NCBI RefSeq assembly: GCF_026151205.1
Contig: NC_087082.1
Span: 6,827,908 to 6,891,907 of the forward strand
DNA from: Bolinopsis microptera
Taxonomy: Eukaryota; Ctenophora; Tentaculata; Lobata; Bolinopsidae
DNA length: 64,000 nt
Reading direction: 5' to 3'
Numbering within the stretch: the stretch's first letter is position 1; each line of letters opens with the position of its first letter. The position numbers and the translations under genes were made by a program. Below are positions 1-15,975 of the stretch, piece after piece. The notes beneath the pieces were generated by a model. It searched no databases, was not told the DNA's origin, and was given only the letters and a program-made list of their open reading frames with translations.

Positions 1-2515
1 TTATTAGAGGGAGGGAGGGTGTTATTAGAGGGAAGGAGGGTGCTATTAGAGGGAGGGAGGGAGGGTGTTATTAGAGGGAGGGAGGGTGTTATTAGAGGGA
101 GGGAGGGTGTTATTAGAGGGAGGGAGGGAGGGTGTTATTAGAGGGAGGGAGGGAGGGTGTTATTAGAGGGAGGGAGGGTGTTATTAGAGGGAGGGAAGGA
201 GGGTGTTATTAGAGAGAGGGAGGGTGTTATTAGAGGGAGGGAAGGAGGGTGTTATTAGAGAGAGGGAGGGTGTTATTAGAGGGAGGGAGGCAGGGTGTTA
301 TTAGAGGGAGGGAGGGTGCTATTAGAGGGAGGGAGGGTGCTATTAGAGGGAGGGAGGGAGGGTGTTATTAGAGGGAGGGAGGGTGCTATTAGAGGGAGGG
401 AGGGTGTTATTAGAGGGAGGGAGGGTGTTATTAGAGGGAGGGAGGCAGGGTGTTATTAGAGGGAGGGAGGGTGTTATTAGAGGGAGGGAGGCAGGGTGTT
501 ATTAGAGGGAGGGAGGGTGCTATTAGAGGGAGGGAGGGAGGGTGCTATTAGAGGGAGGGAGGGTGCTATTAGAGAGAGGGAGGGTGTTATTAGAGGGAGG
601 GAGGGTGTTATTAGAGGGAGGGAGGGTGTTATTAGAGGGAGGGAGGGTGTTATTAGAGGGAGGGAGGGTGTTATTAGAGGGAGGGAGGGTGCTATTAGAG
701 GGAGGGAGGGAGGGTGTTATTAGAGGGAGGGAGGGTGTTATTAGAGGGAGGGAGGGTGTTATTAGGGGGAGGGAAGGAGGGTGTTATTAGAGGGAGGGAG
801 GGAGGGTGTTATCAGAGGGAGGGAGGGTGCTATTAGAGGGAGGGAGGGAGGGTGTTATTAGAGGGAGGGAGGGTGTTATTAGAGGGAGGGTGTTATCAGA
901 GGGAGGGAGGGTGCTGTTAGAGGGAGGGTGCTATTAGAGGGAGGGAGGGAGGGTGTTATTAGAGAGAGGGAGGGTGTTATTAGAGGGAGGGAGGGTGCTA
1001 TTAGAGGGAGGGAGGGTGTTATTAGAGGGAGGGAGGGGAGGGTGTTATCAGAGGGAGGGAGGGTGCTATTAGAGGGAGGGAGGGAAGGTGTTATTAGAGG
1101 GAGGGAGGGTGTTATTAGAGGGAGGGAGGGTGTTATTAGAGGGAAGGAGGGTGCTATTAGAGGGAGGGAGGGAGGGTGTTATAAGAGGGAGGGAGGGTGT
1201 TATTAGAGGGAGGGAGGGTGCTATTAGAGGGAGGGTGTTATCAGAGGGAGGGAGGGAGGGTGTTATTAGAGGGAGGGAGGGTGTTATTAGAGGGAGGGAG
1301 GGTGTTATTAGGGGGAGGGAGGGAGGGTGTTATTAGAGGGAGTGAGGGTGTTATTAGAGGGAGGGAGGGTGTTATTAGAGGGAGGGAAGGAGGGTGTTAT
1401 TAGAGAGAGGGAGGGTGTTATTAGAGGGAGTGAGGGTGTTATTAGAGGGAGGGAGGGTGTTATTAGAGGGAGGGAGGGTGTTATTAGAGGGAAGGAGGGT
1501 GCTATTAGAGGGAGGGAGGGAGGGTGTTATTAGAGGGAGGGAGGGTGTTATTAGAGGGAGGGAGGGTGTTATTAGAGGGAGGGAGGGAGGGTGTTATTAG
1601 AGGGAGGGAGGGAGGGTGTTATTAGAGGGAGGGAGGGTGTTATTAGAGGGAGGGAAGGAGGGTGTTATTAGAGAGAGGGAGGGTGTTATTAGAGGGAGGG
1701 AAGGAGGGTGTTATTAGAGAGAGGGAGGGTGTTATTAGAGGGAGGGAGGCAGGGTGTTATTAGAGGGAGGGAGGGTGCTATTAGAGGGAGGGAGGGTGCT
1801 ATTAGAGGGAGGGAGGGTGTTATTAGAGGGAAGGAGGGTGTTATTAGAGGGAGGGAGGGTGTTGTTAGAGGGAGGGAGGGTGTTATTAGAGGGAAGGAGG
1901 GTGTTATTAGAGGGAGGGAGGGAGGGTGTTATTAGAGGGAGTGAGGGTGTTATTAGAGGGAGGGAGGGAGGGTGTTATTAGAGGGAAGGAGGGTATTATT
2001 AGAGAGAGGGAGGGTGTTATTAGAGAGAGGGAGGGTGTTAATAGAGGGAGGGAGGGTGTTATTAGAGGGAGGGAGGGAGGGTGTTATTAGAGGGAGGGAG
2101 GGTGCTATTAGAGGGAGGGAGGGTGTTATTAGAGGGAGGGAGGGTGTTATTAGAGGGAAGGAGGGTGTTATTAGAGGGAGGGAGGGAGGGTGTTATTAGA
2201 GGGAGTGAGGGTGTTATTAGAGAGAGGGAGGGTGTTATTAGAGGGAGTGAGGGTGTTATTAGAGGGAGGGTGTTATTAGAGGGAGGGAGGGAGGGTGTTA
2301 TTAGAGGGAGGGAGGGTGCTATTAGAGGGAAGGAGGGTGATATTAGAGGGAGGGAGGGTGTTATTAGAGGGAGGGAGGGTGTTATTAGAGGGAAGGAGGG
2401 TGTTATTAGAGGGAGGGAGGGAGGGTGTTATTAGAGGGAGTGAGGGTGTTATTAGAGGGAGGGAGGGTGTTATTAGAGGGAGGAAGGGTGTTATTAGAGG
2501 GAGGGAGGGAGGGAT
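1..2515. repeat. G-rich minisatellite, 21-25 bp unit
   Basis: About 110 head-to-tail copies of a unit close to TTATTAGAGGGAGGGAGGG followed by TG. Units differ by adding or losing a GGGA block and by scattered substitutions (GAGAGAGGG, GAAGGAGGG, GTGAGGG). The plus strand has three or four closely spaced G3 runs per unit, the pattern expected of G-quadruplexes. The array runs off the left edge, so its full length is unknown. It lies upstream of the first visible GPCR exon and is most simply read as intron DNA. Open frames that cross it come from the stop-poor repeat and are not genes. Confidence 0.95.
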
Positions 2516-2596
2516 GGTGTTATTTGAATTGATATTGAGGATGGTAGGATAGTTCATTTACGCCATTTTTTGTCATTTTAATCTTAAAATATTCAG

Positions 2597-5500
2597 GCTA
2601 TTCAGCATGACAGGGGACAGCTTTGCAGAATCGTGGAAGGAAGAATTTGTAAACAAAACCTTTTGTGGTAGCTTAGCAATGACTTTCTACGTTCTTACCA
2701 GTTTGCACTACACCACTCTGTTTGCTTTGAGTCTGGATAGAATGGTAGCGGTTTACTTTCCTTTCACTTATAGAAGACTAGCTAATGTCCACTATATGTG
2801 AGTTATGATTTCGAGTTTTGAATAATGGTTTCGTGTTCAGTGTTAACCATTTGGCATTTTAATCAATGTATTTTTTGTAAATTACAATTATAATCGTAGT
2901 ATCTCGGATTTTTCTCCTTGAAAGGTTGCCACACCCCAGAGGTAGGCAAATCATCTTTAAGCTATCCCTTGTGGGTCATCCAGGTCTAGCCTGGATGGCC
3001 CAAAAGATGATAGCATGAAAAAGAGGATAGCATACAAATTTGTTTGTTTATCCCGGATTTTTACCCGCCAACAATCCCCAATTTGATGTTGTTAAATATT
3101 TTATTTTTAATTTCAGCTGCGGACAGGCGATCCTTTGGGTATTAACTCTCACACTCCCTCTTCTTGGGTTTTTTGATACAGGAAGCACTATGCCTGTAGG
3201 AAAATCATTCAAGGATTCTAAAAACAACCAAACTGTGCCTAGAAGGTTATTTCAGTATCTCCCTAACAGTATTATGGACCATCAGAATGTGTTTTGTGAG
3301 ATCACCTTCCAAAGGATGACCGTAGATGATAAAGGTGTACCACTGCACTATGAGCCAGACGGGAAAATGAAGGTAAAGAATAAATTAATCAATTAGTTTT
3401 AACTACCATTATCCTATTATCGAAATGTTCTCAATGTACTAATAATGTAGTCTTAGCACATGCAGTCTTAGGAACATACATATATTTTATGCACAGCTTA
3501 TAGATGTGGATTCTAGTGGGGAAATGAGGCATATTTGTTTACCTGAAAGTTGAACTTTGTCAGGTTGCAATAATTAATTTTTTTGAGTCCCATTAAATTA
3601 ACACTTTTCGTCCACCTTATTAATTAATACACCTTATAAATTAATGTATTTGTATCACTCAGGTATACTGTTTTTTCATGATGGTGGTACCTTTTGTGGT
3701 GGTCCCCCTGATGACAGTGATTGTGGGAGTCTTTACCATGAGTAAGATAGGAACGGTAAGTGATAACTCCTTAGTATGTTCACAGTTACACCTAGTTACC
3801 ACCTAGTTACCACCTAGTTACCACCTAGTTACCACCTAGTTACCACCTAGTTACCAAGGTTGTTAAATACGTCAAATTTTGGTGAAAGAATACGACGTAT
3901 TCGGTTCTAATAAAGAATACGTCGTAATACGCCGTAATACGGTAATTTCTATGGATTGTTAAATACGTCCACGAATACGCCATAATACGCCGCAATACGC
4001 TGATTTGTCAAAATTAAACATTACAGCTGCGCGCCACCCTCATCATTGATCATGCATTAAAGGAGTGCAGTTATACATGATAACTTAAATTTGTAATCAA
4101 ATTTCATGGATAATCCGATAAGCTAACATTTTTTGCGAAATTATCAATTACATATTAATACATATTTAATAATTTTGATGTTCAGAATTTAAAGACCATC
4201 CGCGATCAATTTCAACTTCAAGCCACACCTTTTCGTAATACGTCAATTTTCGAGGATTAATACGTATTCGTATTCCAATACGTATTCCCTCCTAATACGT
4301 ATTTAACAACCTTGCTAGTTACCACCTAGTTACCACCTAGTTACCACCTAGTTACCACCTAGTTACCACCTAGTTACCACCTAGTTACCACCTAGTTACC
4401 ACCTAGTTACCACCTAGTTACCACCTAGTTACCACCTAGTTACCACCTAGTTACCACCTAGTTACCACCTAGTTACCACATAGTTACCACCTAGTTACCA
4501 CCTAGTTACCACCTAGTTACCACCTAGTTACCACCTAGTTACCGCCTAGTTACCACCTAGTTACCACCTAGTTACCGCCTAGTTACCACCTAGTTACCGC
4601 CTAGTTACCACCTAGTTACCACCTAGTTACCACCTCAGTTCAGATGTCAATTTATTACTGTGATGAGCATGTGAACAAGAACTGCTTAAAAAGTTTGTTA
4701 AAAAGGTCAATTAAATAGATAGATTTATTTATGTTGCATTATATCTAATGAATTGTTTTTAACAGCTAGATTTCAAGCGGAAGAGTCTTAAATATGGAAA
4801 TAATAAAGGAAGCTTTAGTGGACGCTTAGGCTTTATTTTCAGAAATCAGAAAAATATAACTGAAATAGACGGTGAGTCTGATTTATACGTTTATTTGTAA
4901 GTTTACATTTTAGTTATGTAAATAAACCACAATGGATTATTGTTGATACTTTCAAGTGGTTATATTTGTAGAAATTTTCATTTTTAAAGGTTGAAATTCA
5001 CCTTTTATCTGGTATAGTAGTCTCATTCCCTTCCTTTTCAATATACTTTCAGTGAGATCGTATCGTTTTATCAACAGCACCCATGAAATATCCCGTTAGT
5101 TAACTGACGGTTTTGCTAGCTAAAATTCTTGCTAAATTTCTCAGCTTTGTATTGGCGGTAGTCGGGTGGTGCGGGTGTTTACCCACTGCTTCATACAAAA
5201 AGCAATGGTGTTCTAGGCAAACCTTATATCGTCTGTGAAGTCGATAAATAGAATATTGTCTACAATTTAAAACAAAAATTTAACTGTTTCTCTCATTTAC
5301 TAGATTTTGAGAGCCATTCAAAATTTGGACACGAGCCTTGTAAAACTTGAACAGTTTAATTGGTCTTGAGGTATTTTATAAAACATAATGGGACAATTTT
5401 CGCAGCTATTCTTCCCTTAGCCCTGCTGAATAGCAAAGCTGGGGCGAATGCGCAATTTTAATGTTTCCACACCATTCTGATGTTAAATGATTTTAAAGCT

Positions 5501-6320
5501 TTGAAGTTTTGATATTGAGAACAGTCTAGAGAACTCAATGATCAAACCTTCAGAGATGGAAATGGTATACGAAAACAAGAACCACCAAAATACAGGATCA
5601 GAACGAGCGAACGATTCGTTGACGACAGATCTTAATAAACTGCCGAGTAAACGGCGTATTAATAGCCACATCCAGGCTCTGACTACGGTGGTCATGCTAA
5701 TGGTTCTCTTCTGCCTTTGTGATTCTTTGTGGTACGTACTTTAGCTTTCATATAATATCTGGATATGATTACAATTCAAGAATAATCAATAAAGTATGAT
5801 TGGGAAATCTTTTTAAGGAAAATTAAGAATTTGTTGTGCGGTTTGTTGGAATGATATTGGGACCTCATGATAATGGAGGTACTGATTGTAAATATGATCT
5901 GGTAGGCCAGCGAGGCGTATTTTTTAACATGTGACAGCAATAAACCAATCAGCTTCCACTATTGACCAATCAAACCTCAGAATTACTGTCATAATGTGTC
6001 AAAATATTCCTCGCCTCCACACCACTACCAGAATCCACATCTATTATTAGCATTTAAACTTCCTCAGGTGGATTATCAACGTCTTCTACGCCTTGAAGTA
6101 CATATTCAACAAAAGTATTTTAAATATCTCCGGCATGTTCGCCAGTTCGGAGCAACAAGTGATATTTCCCATCGTGGCCAGATTCGGCATTTTTGTCTAC
6201 GGAACTCTGGTACCTTTTCTCATGATCTGGCGGCAGAAACCTCTCCGGGATGAGTTTATGTCGATGTTCCGGAATGCAAAAAGCCGGGTAACAGATTTTA
6301 CAACGAGCAAATTTGAATGA
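2597..6320 (+). CDS. Rhodopsin-class (class A-like) GPCR, 3' part: TM3 to TM7 and tail
   Basis: Six exons join in phase: 2597-2797, 3117-3372, 3663-3755, 4766-4871, 5530-5731 and 6068-6320 (stop TGA). Exon 1 gives TM3, with the usual Cys at its outer end (KTFCGSLA) and SLDRMVAVYFPF, a DRM form of the DRY motif. Exon 2 gives TM4 and a long extracellular loop 2 with the partner Cys in VFCEITF. Exon 3 is TM5, exons 4-5 are a long basic intracellular loop 3, the end of exon 5 is TM6 (VVMLMVLFCLCDSLW), and exon 6 is TM7 plus a short tail ending TTSKFE. TM6 lacks the common CWxP, and TM7 has GTLVPFLM where NPxxY is expected, so the receptor is divergent. About 370 residues are visible. TM1-TM2 must lie beyond the minisatellite, outside the window. 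Ligand unknown. Confidence 0.85.
3785..4636. repeat. 11-bp tandem array (CTAGTTACCAC)n, interrupted
   Basis: A very regular array of CTAGTTACCAC units inside the intron between the GPCR TM5 exon and the loop-3 exon. It is split once by a 460-bp inverted-repeat element. A few units read CTAGTTACCGC, and those are clustered near the right end. A short stray piece of the same repeat lies at 6793-6826. Confidence 0.95.
3855..4314. mobile_element. hAT-like MITE with 8-bp target duplication
   Basis: The ends are perfect inverted repeats of 18 bp (CAAGGTTGTTAAATACGT). The element is flanked on both sides by CTAGTTAC (3847-3854 and 4315-4322). Because the host site is a strict 11-bp array, the extra CTAGTTAC can be recognised as a true 8-bp duplication and not a chance match. 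Both halves contain many AATACG and CGTATT motifs, as expected for subterminal transposase-binding repeats. There is no transposase reading frame, so the element is non-autonomous. The 8-bp duplication is the hAT superfamily hallmark; assignment to hAT is inference. Confidence 0.88.
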
Positions 6321-8026
6321 ACGGTTCTCGTTTTATACGCTCTTTTTATCTTGCGATCAGAGAAATTTTTTACATTTTTTACATCAGATAGTTTTTCACC
6401 GCTTTAGAATTACTTTGAATTTGCTTTGTGAAATCTGAGGTTAGAGCTTTAAAGTACTGCACTTTTTCAAGTTATTATTATTATTATTAAATTAATCTGG
6501 TTGTCTACTGCAGGCTATAAGAGAGGAAGTTGGCGATTTCATAGTCTCCACACATATTATATGTATAACAAATAATATATATATGATATAGGGATCATAG
6601 CTTATAATATAATTATAATTACTTATTAATATTGATAAACCCCACTCTATTAACCAAGTAACCTTCCACCGATAGAAGTCCAGCATGGTCGACTGGTCTA
6701 AACAGTTTGTTACATATCCCGAATCAGCGTGCGCTTCTAGCCGGGACGATGTAAGGTGATATAAACACTAACCAGGTATAGAACATGTTGTGTTACCAAG
6801 TTACCACCTAGTTACAACCTAGTTACATGTTGTAGACCGTCATTAGAGAGTAAGGTTTGAAAGAATTTAGCATATTAAAGTTTTGGGGATCATGCAGAAA
6901 TTGAATGAGCTCATTAAAAATGTGTTATTTTAACCAAGAACACGTACTGAAGCAGCTTCATGTCAAAAACGTTCCTATTAATTATCATAGGGCAATTCTT
7001 ATATAATTATACGTAGGGAGTACTACACACGTAAGATATAATACTATAATACATTGGCTTCTGAGTACTGAGCGCGATAATTCCCGACAGCTTGCTGGAG
7101 GGAACACGCAGGCACGAAATAGCCAAGGTATTATAAGATATAATTATTAATTTTAAGATGTAAGCCAATATATTATGATTATAAAATATGTTTATTATAT
7201 ATGGCCAATTATACTTATATGATAGTTAATGGTAATATGCAATTTTACTGTACTAAAACTATAATTACTAAGACTATGAATCGCCAAGTAAAGGAAACTT
7301 TAAATTTACTCTCAGCAATGCAGAGTTGTAACCTTAATTATTTTGATGATGAATTTGTTCTAACTTGAACTTATGTGAAAATTGCGAATATTGAATTTTT
7401 ACCTTGTTAATGATGTGACACGACAAATGCTCCGCGTGATTGATATTGATAACTTAATTTTGCATTTTTAAGAAATGTACAGTTTTTAAGAGATTCCGTC
7501 TGAAATTCTTGTATTTGATTTCAGTTTCACTATGAACCAGAATCAGAGTTCCAAAGGTCGGTCTGTGAGATCACTACCAGCACAGTCAGCTTCAACTTCA
7601 CGACCCTGGTCGAAACCGGCCCGGAACCTTTTCGTTGCCGTGTTTCGTCTTATCAGCGCATTTCTTGACACGTGAAATATATATACTTGCAGAGAACTAT
7701 ATTGCACAGCTGTTCTAGTAGTAGTAGTACTAGTAGATCTACGTTCTAGTTCTAGTTGTACTTGTACATGTTCTGCTGCTGATTTCACATTTCATAACCA
7801 TAGCATTCAGATTAGAGTTTCTTTTAAATTAATAATCAATATACCCGTGTTGGATTTAATGCTTGTCTCTTGTATTCTGTGTGAAGAAAAGTTTAGTTAT
7901 ACTTATAATCATGCGTTTTGCTGCTTCTTAGATTTTTTAAAGAAATTTTTGAGTTTTGTGAAATGAAAGCCAGATTAAAGCCTCACATGAGACGAATAAG
8001 TAATACATAATCTGCATGTAGCAGCT

Positions 8027-8100
8027 TTGGAGGACTTCGCCGCTTCGACACGCCGCGCAAACTATGAACTAGCATTTTTGCTTCCCATCGTCGATCAAAA
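8027..8100. mobile_element. Degenerate copy of the 99-bp hairpin MITE (TTGGAGGACTTCGCC family)
   Basis: Starts TTGGAGGACTTCGCCGCTTC and follows the copies at 29865 and 59153 through the CTAGCATT...TTGCTTC segment. It then decays, and no clear right end or target duplication can be seen. It appears to be the oldest of the three copies. Confidence 0.65.
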
Positions 8101-8549
8101 TGCAAGGGTCCTGGAAGTAGAGAAAGGAAGCTTCACGCCGTTAGTTTTCTCAACGTCTGGTGGAATGGGTGGTGAAGCTGAAAGACTAGAAAAGAAGCTG
8201 GCTAGTAAGATGGAATACAACACAGGGCAAAGGTACTCAGAATTCAGATGCTGTGGGATACATTAGGAAGCGCCTTCGTTTCGAAATCTTAAGAACGACG
8301 GTAATTTCTCTTCGGGGAGACAGATGGGCGATAAAGAACTTTGTCAATATAAACAGTTTAGATTTGAACTTGGAGCTGCAAGGCCAAGGGGGATTTTCAA
8401 AATATTGAGTTTTTGAAGGGTTATTTTTATATAATAGGGTCATTGTGACATTATGTGTATACTGTTTGAAACAATTTAATATATTTATTATGATATCATT
8501 ATTCATTGTAATGGCAATAAAATTTAAATTTTCTTTTACTTAAAAAAGT

Positions 8550-8740
8550 TTACCTGGGGACCTCAGGCTATCATGTTCATATTCATAAACATAGAGCGAG
8601 AGATTAGGCGGAATTGATTGTCATACGTTGTATGACCCGCCGCGCACGAAGTGCGCGGCTCCCCCTGTATCACTTAGTGAAACGACCGTGGGTGTCACAA
8701 CGTGATATAAGGAATTGACAGGCTGAGCGCGGCCCAGTAA
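8550..8740. repeat. Composite interspersed repeat, copy 1 (occupied by a hairpin MITE)
   Basis: Shared with 29973-30057: both start near TTACCTGRGGACCYCAGGCT, pass through ATTAGGCGGAAT and end GACAGGCTGAGCGCGGCCCA followed by GTAA. In this copy the segment GGAATTGA is split by a 93-bp element and duplicated. The start (CCTGGGGACCTCAGG) and the end (CTGAGCGCGGCCCAG) are themselves short imperfect palindromes. Confidence 0.75.
8618..8710. mobile_element. 93-bp hairpin-string MITE, copy A
   Basis: Flanked by exact 8-bp duplications GGAATTGA (8610-8617 and 8711-8718). It begins TTGTCATACGTTG and ends with ACGTGATATAA; the ends are imperfect inverted repeats. Inside are GTCATAC-GTT-GTATGAC (8620-8636) and GCCGCGCAC-GAA-GTGCGCGGC (8639-8659), both perfect stems with 3-base loops, then a shorter TCACT/AGTGA stem. 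It has no coding capacity. A related 106-bp copy lies at 30115-30220, and the unoccupied form of this insertion site is at about 30029-30034. Confidence 0.85.
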
Positions 8741-10046
8741 CATAGTGTATGTGAGACCAGATCGCTCCGAAGAAGAGCGATCTCAGGACGGCTCCTGGTT
8801 CATGAACTGGTGAGAAAAAGAGAAATGGAACCTGATGAACTGCATTTCATACGATCGGGGACAATTCACTCAAAAGACAAGCCAATCGAGTGATGATGTG
8901 TGTTGTGGCTGTGGTATGTGTGGTTTTTAAAGATGGTGAATGCTTATGCATACCACTAGCATCTTGCACTAGCGTTTTTTGTTTTCGCCCCATATCATAT
9001 GAGCACACTGGACTTCATATTTTTCGCAATATTTTGGTTTGATTTCATTTTAAGCTATTTGCTATTGAAGTGTTGGAGTGAGTTCATACTAAACATGAAC
9101 CATATATATATAGTCAATAGTGTGCAGTGCCCTGAACAACAGAGGGTTTATTATTCAGTATTATTTTTTATGTTTTAATTGGTCATTAGAACCGCCTGGC
9201 ACCGTCCAGCTTTCAATCATTAGATCTAGTGTACTGTATAACTTTGTACAATTTGAAAAACAAACCAATTAAAACACACTTATTTTATATTTTACAAATA
9301 CATATATCTTATCACAACACAAACGTGTGCATATTTATATTACACTGATAATATAACAACAAATTATTTTAATTAAACTGTAAAAATAGCTTAATAAACA
9401 TATTATTTCATGATTTACACATTGTATAACCATTAGAGTACCCAACTTTATCAAAGTTTTCATCCTAAAACAGAATTAAAGACCATAATCCATGCGCTTA
9501 TCTCGTTAAGGAATAGGTTCCCGCAGCTCTATTTCAGCCACTAAAAATGTATATAATTATGAAGGGTTTTCGGAAGATAAAACCTTTAAATTACAGTATT
9601 ATAAGCTAACGGATACACGCACAAAAACATTCCACAATAAGCAAACAATAGTTATTAGAACAGATAATTATTATAAAAAATCTTATTTCTAGATCATTAA
9701 ATTAGACCAAATTAATAATAAATCATAAATTCCCATTACATCGCTGAGATTACAATAAGATACAAGCTTTTTAAATTTAAACTGATTCATTAACTATTAT
9801 TTCTGCCCCTGTCTCAAAATTCAATTAGAAGAAAAAAGATTATTTATATAATTAAACTTTTACAGCTGTTATAATTCCACAATTCATGAATAAAATGTGT
9901 AGTAAAGTGTTGCTAAGTGAAATGAGGAGTGTTAATATCCTATATTCATATTATAATGTTGAATTGCTAATTTCCTAAAATTCCCAGAATTTATTGTTAC
10001 TGAATGTCACTACATGCTCGTTTCACTAGATACTGATTGGCTGTTG

Positions 10047-15509
<5,463 letters not shown>

Positions 15510-15975
15510 TTAATGACATGAAAGCAAGAAGAAAGAACTGTAAATCAGTAAATGTATGTGATTAGTCGTACTCGAGTTGTTAAATGATCCGCGAGAATCG
15601 TTTCAGTTATATTAGATAGCAAAATTGAATTTGAAAACAGACGACAATATGAATTACTCACAATTCAGGTAGGTCAGTAGTCAAACCCCATACTTTTGAC
15701 ACAGTGTCGTGTATGTGATTGTTCATCTCACTAAGAAAATCAGATTTAGTAGCAAATAACGGCCTATCATTAAACTAATTTTATAAACAAGAAATTACGA
15801 CTGATTATTTCGACAAACTATGATTCATTAGACTCCCAATTTGTATTTCTCGTATACAATGGCAGAGATTAAACTGGACTCTCGAGTAAAACTGGCGATT
15901 ATGGTGGGTAGATAAAACAAAATAAATAAAAATGACAGCAAAACAAAGCTAAAAATTCATCGAGACAAAATAACA

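Larger units (their letters stand above)
6321..10046. other. Intergenic region between convergent GPCR and NT5C2-like genes
   Basis: No gene is supported here. The DNA is AT-rich, with a short CTAGTTACCAC remnant (6793-6826), a degenerate hairpin MITE (from 8027), a composite repeat with a nested MITE (8550-8740), and a small palindrome-containing stretch near 8756-8815 (stem AGATCGCTC/GAGCGATCT). A 46-codon ATG frame follows a TTTCAG at about 7525-7530 but shows no family signature. 8841-10046 looks like unremarkable AT-rich sequence. Confidence 0.6.

Noticed and set aside
496-2557. Many overlapping open frames with [12 protein letters not shown]-like or [13 protein letters not shown]-like repeats
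   Set aside because: They arise from the minisatellite, exist in several frames at once and have no non-repeat part.
7525-7672. Possible exon after TTTCAG reading FHYEPESEFQRS or, in another frame, MNQNQSSKGRS
   Set aside because: It resembles the loop-2 segment HYEPDGKMK of the nearby GPCR only over a few residues, and no neighbouring exon or consistent phase was found.
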